NCBI GenBank assembly: GCA_026987055.1 | Contig: JALSNL010000317.1 | Location: 1-10,255 of the forward strand | Direction: 5' to 3' | Source of the DNA: Melioribacteraceae bacterium | Lineage (GTDB): Bacteria; Bacteroidota; Ignavibacteria; Ignavibacteriales; Melioribacteraceae | Length of the DNA stretch: 10,255 bases | Shown: piece after piece, positions 6,222-10,255 of the stretch | Position numbering within the stretch: position 1 is the stretch's first letter | Layout: each line of letters opens with the position of its first letter | Notes under the pieces: model-generated | Seen by the model: the letters and a program-made list of their open reading frames with translations, nothing else | What the model was told of the DNA's origin: nothing | The model's database searches: none | Made by a program: the position numbers and the translations under genes

Positions 6222-8309
6222 ATGGGTATGATGGCTAGAATGAGGCATCTTGCACCATGGTTTATTATTGCTGTGGGTGGTTTATTTGTACTTTTTATGG
6301 TTTTGTCCGATTCCAAAGTATCTAACTTAGTAAGACGGCAAAGTAATGATGTTGGTGAAATAAATGGTAAGAAAGTTACTTATCAAGAATTTTCTAATTT
6401 AGTTGAACAATATAGAGCTAATCAAGTTCAAAGAACAGGAAAAGATATTCCGGAATCTCAACTAGATGCTTTTAGAGATCAAGTGTGGGAAAATTTGGTT
6501 TCGCAAAGTTTAGTAAAAAATAAAATTAACGAATACGGTATTACCGTTACAGATCAAGAAATAATTAATGTTATAGAAGGACCAAATCCTCCACAAATAA
6601 TAAGACAAAGTTTTATAGATTCTACCGGTAAATTTAATCGTGCAGCTTACGATCAAGCAATACATGACCCTAATAATAAAAAAGCGATGCTGCAAGTTGA
6701 AGATGCCGTACGTGACCAATTAACACAACAAAAATTGGTAAGTCTGCTAAATGCTTCTATTATTGTAAGCGACGAAGAAGTAAAAAGAAATTTTATGGAG
6801 CAAAATATCCGTATGGATGCAGATTACGCTCTGGTAGATGCTGTAACAATGCCAAAAGACGCTATTAGTTATACAGATGAAGATTTAAAAGAATATTACA
6901 ACAAACACCAAGATGAATTTAAAATTGATGCCCAAAGAAAATTAAAATATGTTTTGTTTGAAAATGTTGCTTCGCACGGTGATACAACCGGAATAAAAAA
7001 GACATTAGAAGGTGTTGTTAAAAAATTAAAAACCGATACTTCTAGTTTTAAGACTTATGTTAAAATGTATTCCGATAAATCTTATAGTATTGATACACTT
7101 GCTCCGAATCTGTTACCGAAAAATGTTGTTGCTCTTTTTAATAAAGCAAAAGATGGAAGTATTATTGGTCCGGTATTGACAAAACAAGGATACATTGTAT
7201 ATAAATTAGATAAAAAAATAAAAACCAAAGACACAATGGTAAGAGCTTCTCACATTCTTATACGTACCGGCAAAGATGAAAAAGCTGCCAAAGCAAAAAT
7301 TGACAGCCTTTATAATGCTTTGTTAAACGGTGCTGATTTTGAAGAAGTTGCTAAAAAGTTTTCTGAAGATGGCAGTGCTTCCAGAGGTGGAGATTTGGGA
7401 TGGTTCGGCAAAGGACAAATGGTTAAAGAATTTGAAAAAGCTTCTTTTTCCGGTAAAGTAGGAGCTATTCAAAAACCTATAAAAACAAGATTTGGTTATC
7501 ATATAATTAAAGTTACCGGTAAAAGTAATGATAAATTTATCTTCGAAAAAATTGTAAACGCTATTACTCCTTCTGCTACAACTTTAGATAGAGTTAATGA
7601 AAACGCAAAAGATTTTTCTTATCTCGCCAATAAAAACGATTTTGACAGCGAAGCAAAATTGATGAAGTATGATGTTAAAGAAACTCCTCTTTTTACCGAA
7701 AAGAACAATGTAATACCCGGTGTTGGCGCTAACAAAGCTCTATTGCACTTTGCTTTTGATGGAGACTTAAATGATATAAGCTCTGCATTCAAAGTACGAA
7801 ACGGATATATTGTTGCTCAAATTATTGAGATTAAAAAAGCCGGAATAAAACCATTTGAAGAAGTGAAAAAAATTGTTGAAAGAAAAGTTGCTCTGGAAAT
7901 GAAAATGGAAAAAGCTAAAAAAATTAGCATGAACATTAAAAACAAACTTGGCGAAGATGGCGATTTGTCTAAAGCTACGGAAATTTATCCTAAAGCTCGC
8001 GTTTCCAAAGCAAAGAACTTTAATGCTGCAAATCCTATTCCGGGAATTGGTAGAGAACCTGCTTTTGTTCAAGCTGCATTAACTGCCGAGTTAAATAAAA
8101 TTACTGATCCTGTAAAAGCCAGCAGAGGATATTTTTTACTAAAGGTTACAAGAAGAACAAAGTTTGATTCCACAATGTTTTCAATTCAGAAAAAATCTTT
8201 ACGTGAAAATATCCTTAATAAAAAACGAAACAGAGTTTTTGCCGATTGGGTAAAAGGATTAAAAGACCAAGCGGAAATAGTTGATAATAGATATAAATTT
8301 TATAGATAG
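6222..8309 (+). CDS. membrane-anchored PpiD/SurA-type peptidyl-prolyl cis-trans isomerase
   Basis: A 695-residue envelope folding factor. An N-terminal basic stretch and one membrane helix (about 11-28) anchor it with the bulk in the periplasm, as in PpiD. Residues 40-235 form the SurA/PpiD-type N-terminal chaperone region: the V-G-E-I-N-G-K-K-V-T-Y-x-E-F strand motif at 44-57, then helices with long Gln/Asp-rich segments. A complete parvulin domain spans 340-433, with ASHILIRTG (342-350), the FSEDGSASRGGDLGWFGKGQ block (380-399) and FGYHIIKV (424-431); H344 and H427 are the usual active-site histidines. Three more segments (about 293-331, 497-538 and 606-645) resemble only the C-terminal half of a parvulin domain and lack the catalytic parts. 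The length is close to but above that of E. coli PpiD (623). It assists outer-membrane or secreted protein folding. It is likely transcribed alone, from its own promoter to a strong terminator. Confidence 0.92.
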   Translation: MGMMARMRHLAPWFIIAVGGLFVLFMVLSDSKVSNLVRRQSNDVGEINGKKVTYQEFSNLVEQYRANQVQRTGKDIPESQLDAFRDQVWENLVSQSLVKNKINEYGITVTDQEIINVIEGPNPPQIIRQSFIDSTGKFNRAAYDQAIHDPNNKKAMLQVEDAVRDQLTQQKLVSLLNASIIVSDEEVKRNFMEQNIRMDADYALVDAVTMPKDAISYTDEDLKEYYNKHQDEFKIDAQRKLKYVLFENVASHGDTTGIKKTLEGVVKKLKTDTSSFKTYVKMYSDKSYSIDTLAPNLLPKNVVALFNKAKDGSIIGPVLTKQGYIVYKLDKKIKTKDTMVRASHILIRTGKDEKAAKAKIDSLYNALLNGADFEEVAKKFSEDGSASRGGDLGWFGKGQMVKEFEKASFSGKVGAIQKPIKTRFGYHIIKVTGKSNDKFIFEKIVNAITPSATTLDRVNENAKDFSYLANKNDFDSEAKLMKYDVKETPLFTEKNNVIPGVGANKALLHFAFDGDLNDISSAFKVRNGYIVAQIIEIKKAGIKPFEEVKKIVERKVALEMKMEKAKKISMNIKNKLGEDGDLSKATEIYPKARVSKAKNFNAANPIPGIGREPAFVQAALTAELNKITDPVKASRGYFLLKVTRRTKFDSTMFSIQKKSLRENILNKKRNRVFADWVKGLKDQAEIVDNRYKFYR

Positions 8310-8325
8310 ATCTTTATTTCCCTCT

Positions 8326-8356
8326 AAAAAGGTGGATTATCAATCCGCCTTTTTTT
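8326..8356 (+). terminator. intrinsic terminator after the ppiD-like gene
   Basis: The inverted repeat 8326-8338 with 8342-8354 forms a 13-bp stem (one G-U pair, T8333 with G8347) around a 3-base loop, and ends in seven T (8350-8356). It begins 16 bases after the stop codon at 8309. The A-rich 5' side means it might also work weakly in reverse, but no convergent gene needs it. It separates the isomerase gene from aroK. Confidence 0.9.
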
Positions 8357-8379
8357 ATATCTTCTTGGTAAATTTTATT

Positions 8380-8410
8380 TTTCAAATAGTTATATTCATA
8401 TTTATCTTTA
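8380..8410 (+). promoter_or_regulatory. possible weak promoter for aroKB
   Basis: TTTC (8380-8383), a 19-base spacer and TATCTTTA (8403-8410) fit the same promoter pattern with one mismatch in each box. The strong terminator just upstream implies that aroK needs a promoter in this 72-base gap. The predicted leader is only about 10-15 bases, which agrees with the lack of a Shine-Dalgarno before aroK. The evidence is weak. Confidence 0.25.
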
Positions 8411-8428
8411 GATTTTTACGTAAACATT

Positions 8429-8983
8429 ATGGTTACAAAAATATATTTAACGGGATTTATGACAAGCGGGAAAAGTACACTTGGACAAATACTGGCAAAT
8501 GTATTAGGATGGAATTTTTATGATTTGGATAAAGAATTGGAAAATGACGAACACCAAAAAGTATCCGAAATATTTGAAAATAAAGGAGAAGCATATTTTA
8601 GAAAAATAGAATCATCAAAATTACAGAAACTTTCCGGAGAGGAATTCGTTATAATAGCATTAGGAGGGGGAACTTTAATAAATGATGATAATCTAAATTT
8701 AATTTTAAATACAGGAAAATTAGTTTACTTAAAAGTAAGTCCGGAAATCATTTACAAAAGAATAAAAAACAAAATTGACAGACCACTTTTTAAAGATTTT
8801 GTTCTTGCAGGCAACAGCAAAGAAGAATTCATAAAAAAAATAAATAGTATGCTTGAAGAGCGAAACAAATATTATAATAAAGCCAATCTATCATTCACTG
8901 TGGATGATTCTCCCATTGGCGTTACAGTTGATAGACTTGCAAAATCAATAAAAAAGATACTACATGAAAAAAATAGACATTAA
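8429..8983 (+). CDS. aroK: shikimate kinase
   Basis: A 184-residue P-loop kinase that phosphorylates the 3-hydroxyl of shikimate with ATP in the cytoplasm, the fifth step towards chorismate. The Walker A motif GFMTSGKST spans residues 9-17. The shikimate-binding residues line up with the characterised mycobacterial enzyme: D32 and D34 (Y-D-L-D), R58 (Y-F-R-K-I-E), the G79-G80-G81 triplet, R118 (D-R-P-L-F, lid region) and R145 (E-E-R-N-x-Y-Y). The length is typical (about 165-185). No Shine-Dalgarno is visible; the ATG is chosen because the first beta strand and P-loop follow immediately, as in the family. The 3' end overlaps aroB by 20 bases in another frame, so the two are co-transcribed and probably translationally coupled. 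Confidence 0.95.
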   Translation: MVTKIYLTGFMTSGKSTLGQILANVLGWNFYDLDKELENDEHQKVSEIFENKGEAYFRKIESSKLQKLSGEEFVIIALGGGTLINDDNLNLILNTGKLVYLKVSPEIIYKRIKNKIDRPLFKDFVLAGNSKEEFIKKINSMLEERNKYYNKANLSFTVDDSPIGVTVDRLAKSIKKILHEKNRH

Positions 8984-10058
8984 CATTCCGCAAAATGCTT
9001 ATAATGTTTTTCTTGGAGGAAATATTATTGACAGACTACCCAAACTCCTCACATCCGAAAAACTAAACGGCAGACTTTTTTTTGTAATAGATAAAAATGT
9101 AAATAAATTCTATTCGGATAAACTGACGGAAATTTTTACTAAAGCTAAATTTAATTACAATAAAATTATAATAAACGCAAATGAGAAAAATAAGTCCTAC
9201 GAAACCTTACAAAAAATACACAAAGCTCTAATAAAAAATAACTACGGAAGAGATTCTCTAATAGTGGCTATCGGCGGTGGCATAATTGGTGATGTTACCG
9301 GTTTTGCTGCTTCAACCTACATGAGAGGAATTAAATATATTCAAATTCCCACAACTTTGCTTGCTTCGGTTGATAGTTCCGTTGGCGGAAAAACCGGAAT
9401 TAATTTTAGCAATACTAAAAATATTATAGGAACTTTTTACCAACCGAAAATGGTTTTAATTGATACAAACTTTTTTTCTACCTTGCCGAAGGAAGAAATG
9501 CTTTGCGGAGTAGGAGAAATTATTAAGTATTGCTTTTTAACCGAACAAAAATTTTTTAATTATGTCAAAAAAAATATTGATAGCCTGCTTACTAACGATA
9601 CGAAAACAATAACAAAAGTTATTTCGGAAGCTGTAAGATTTAAAGGTGATGTTGTTATTGCCGATGAAAAAGAAACCGGTATAAGAAAAATATTAAACCT
9701 CGGACATACTTTTGCACATGCCTATGAAGTTGAACAAAACCATAAAGTTAAACACGGACAGGCGGTAATTGTAGGAATAGCATCAGCGTTATATTTATCA
9801 AAAGAACTTTCTTTACTTACACCAAAACAGTTTAAGCAGTTTGGTGTTTTACTTTTCCAATTTAAATCAAAAATACAATTGGGTAAGGTTAATAAGAATA
9901 GTACGTATAAAATTATGCAAAGAGATAAAAAAAATAGAGACGGACAAGTAAAATTAGTTTTGCTAAAAGACATTGGTAATATTGTAACCGATATTTCTTG
10001 TTCAAGGAAAATGATTATTGATGCAATTGATTACGGAATAACTGTTTTCAGCAGATAG
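8964..10058 (+). CDS. aroB: 3-dehydroquinate synthase
   Basis: A 364-residue NAD+- and metal-dependent enzyme that cyclises DAHP to 3-dehydroquinate, the second step of the shikimate pathway, in the cytoplasm. The NAD-binding glycine-rich block IGGGIIGDVTGFAAS (103-117) is followed by RGIKYIQIPTTLLASVDSSV (121-140) and GGKTGIN (141-147), the diagnostic core of the family. N-I-I-G-x-F-(Y/H)-Q-P lies at 153-161. Metal ligands are E185 (GVGEIIKY), H248 (LNLGHTFAHA) and H264 (KHGQAV), equivalent to E184, H247 and H264 of known enzymes. The length is normal (about 350-370). The ATG lies inside the end of aroK, which agrees with the family's N-terminal M-K-x-(I/V)-x-(I/V) start. No clear terminator follows the stop. 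Confidence 0.96.
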   Translation: MKKIDINIPQNAYNVFLGGNIIDRLPKLLTSEKLNGRLFFVIDKNVNKFYSDKLTEIFTKAKFNYNKIIINANEKNKSYETLQKIHKALIKNNYGRDSLIVAIGGGIIGDVTGFAASTYMRGIKYIQIPTTLLASVDSSVGGKTGINFSNTKNIIGTFYQPKMVLIDTNFFSTLPKEEMLCGVGEIIKYCFLTEQKFFNYVKKNIDSLLTNDTKTITKVISEAVRFKGDVVIADEKETGIRKILNLGHTFAHAYEVEQNHKVKHGQAVIVGIASALYLSKELSLLTPKQFKQFGVLLFQFKSKIQLGKVNKNSTYKIMQRDKKNRDGQVKLVLLKDIGNIVTDISCSRKMIIDAIDYGITVFSR

Positions 10059-10160
10059 ATTTATGTGTAATTTTTTATAGACTATTTCAATTGATACTGA
10101 TTAAAAAGAATAAAAAGATAAATTAAACAACAAAGAAGTTCCTCTTACTATATCATTATT

Positions 10161-10250
10161 CCTTTGTGTAGCTCTGTTTTTTGTGCTCCTCTGTGGGATA
10201 AAAAACATTGCACAAAGTTACACAGAGAAGGCACGAAGTTTCACAGAGGA
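10161..10250. repeat. imperfect inverted repeat of ~10-bp-spaced CTCTGTG-like units
   Basis: The left arm carries CTTTGTG, CTCTGTT, TTTTGTG and CTCTGTG starting at 10162, 10172, 10179 and 10189. The right arm carries the complements CACAAAG, CACAGAG, CACGAAG and CACAGAG starting at 10211, 10221, 10232 and 10242. Most units are therefore about one helical turn apart, and the arms face each other across an AT-rich centre (10196-10210). It resembles noncoding repeats of the TTTGTGC...CTCTGTG kind that I recall from many bacterial genomes, but that recognition is from memory. It may continue past the window edge. No gene is seen in 10059-10255. Confidence 0.7.
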
Positions 10251-10255
10251 AAAAC

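Noticed and set aside
7767..8072. Minus-strand open frame of about 100 codons inside the isomerase gene
   Set aside because: Composition is Phe/Asn/Ser-rich, as expected from the complement of a Lys/Glu-rich gene. It has no ribosome binding site or family signature.
8281..8523. Open frame of 80 codons overlapping the terminator and the start of aroK
   Set aside because: It runs through the isomerase gene end, an intrinsic terminator and the aroK start, has no ribosome binding site and encodes a low-complexity Phe/Ile-rich sequence.
8964..8983. 20-base overlap of aroK and aroB as a possible frameshift or fusion site
   Set aside because: Both proteins are complete with normal lengths and family-typical ends, so this is ordinary overlapping-gene coupling.

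Overview
The window is a ~10 kb, very AT-rich stretch of bacterial chromosome with compact, mostly housekeeping gene content. The two best promoter candidates fit the TTTG / TAnnTTTG pattern of the Bacteroidota. With the low GC, weak or absent Shine-Dalgarno sequences at several genes and the protein types, this suggests a member of the FCB group, perhaps Ignavibacteriota/Chlorobiota-like. That assignment is inference; no rRNA or other taxonomic marker is present.

Layout, left to right. Positions 1-95 hold the last codons of a + strand gene that looks like the C-terminus of DnaJ. Positions 246-3400 are a + strand run: a membrane-anchored ComEA-type helix-hairpin-helix protein, a one-TM protein with a pseudopilin-like region after its membrane segment, a PilM-like actin-fold protein, rsmD (16S rRNA m2G966 methyltransferase, start overlapping the pilM-like stop) and coaD (phosphopantetheine adenylyltransferase). 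A GC-rich cloverleaf-like palindrome (3423-3507) lies in the convergent gap. On the - strand, 5938-3611 encodes a 70-residue two-TM protein and, four bases later, a 703-residue sodium:solute symporter with an unusual ~115-residue soluble tail. A divergent promoter region (5939-6221) leads into a large PpiD/SurA-type periplasmic peptidyl-prolyl isomerase that ends in a clear intrinsic terminator. Then come aroK and aroB, overlapping by 20 bases, for the shikimate pathway. The last ~100 bases carry an imperfect inverted repeat built from ~10-bp-spaced CTCTGTG-like units, cut off by the window edge.

Most genes are recognisable core functions: protein folding, rRNA modification, coenzyme A, aromatic amino acids and secondary transport. 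The less ordinary parts are the small comEA/pseudopilin-like/pilM-like set, which suggests a remnant or dispersed part of a type IV pilus or DNA-uptake apparatus, the small membrane protein paired with the symporter and the symporter tail, and the two structured intergenic repeats. I did not find a convincing wholly new system, phage, CRISPR array or toxin-antitoxin locus.
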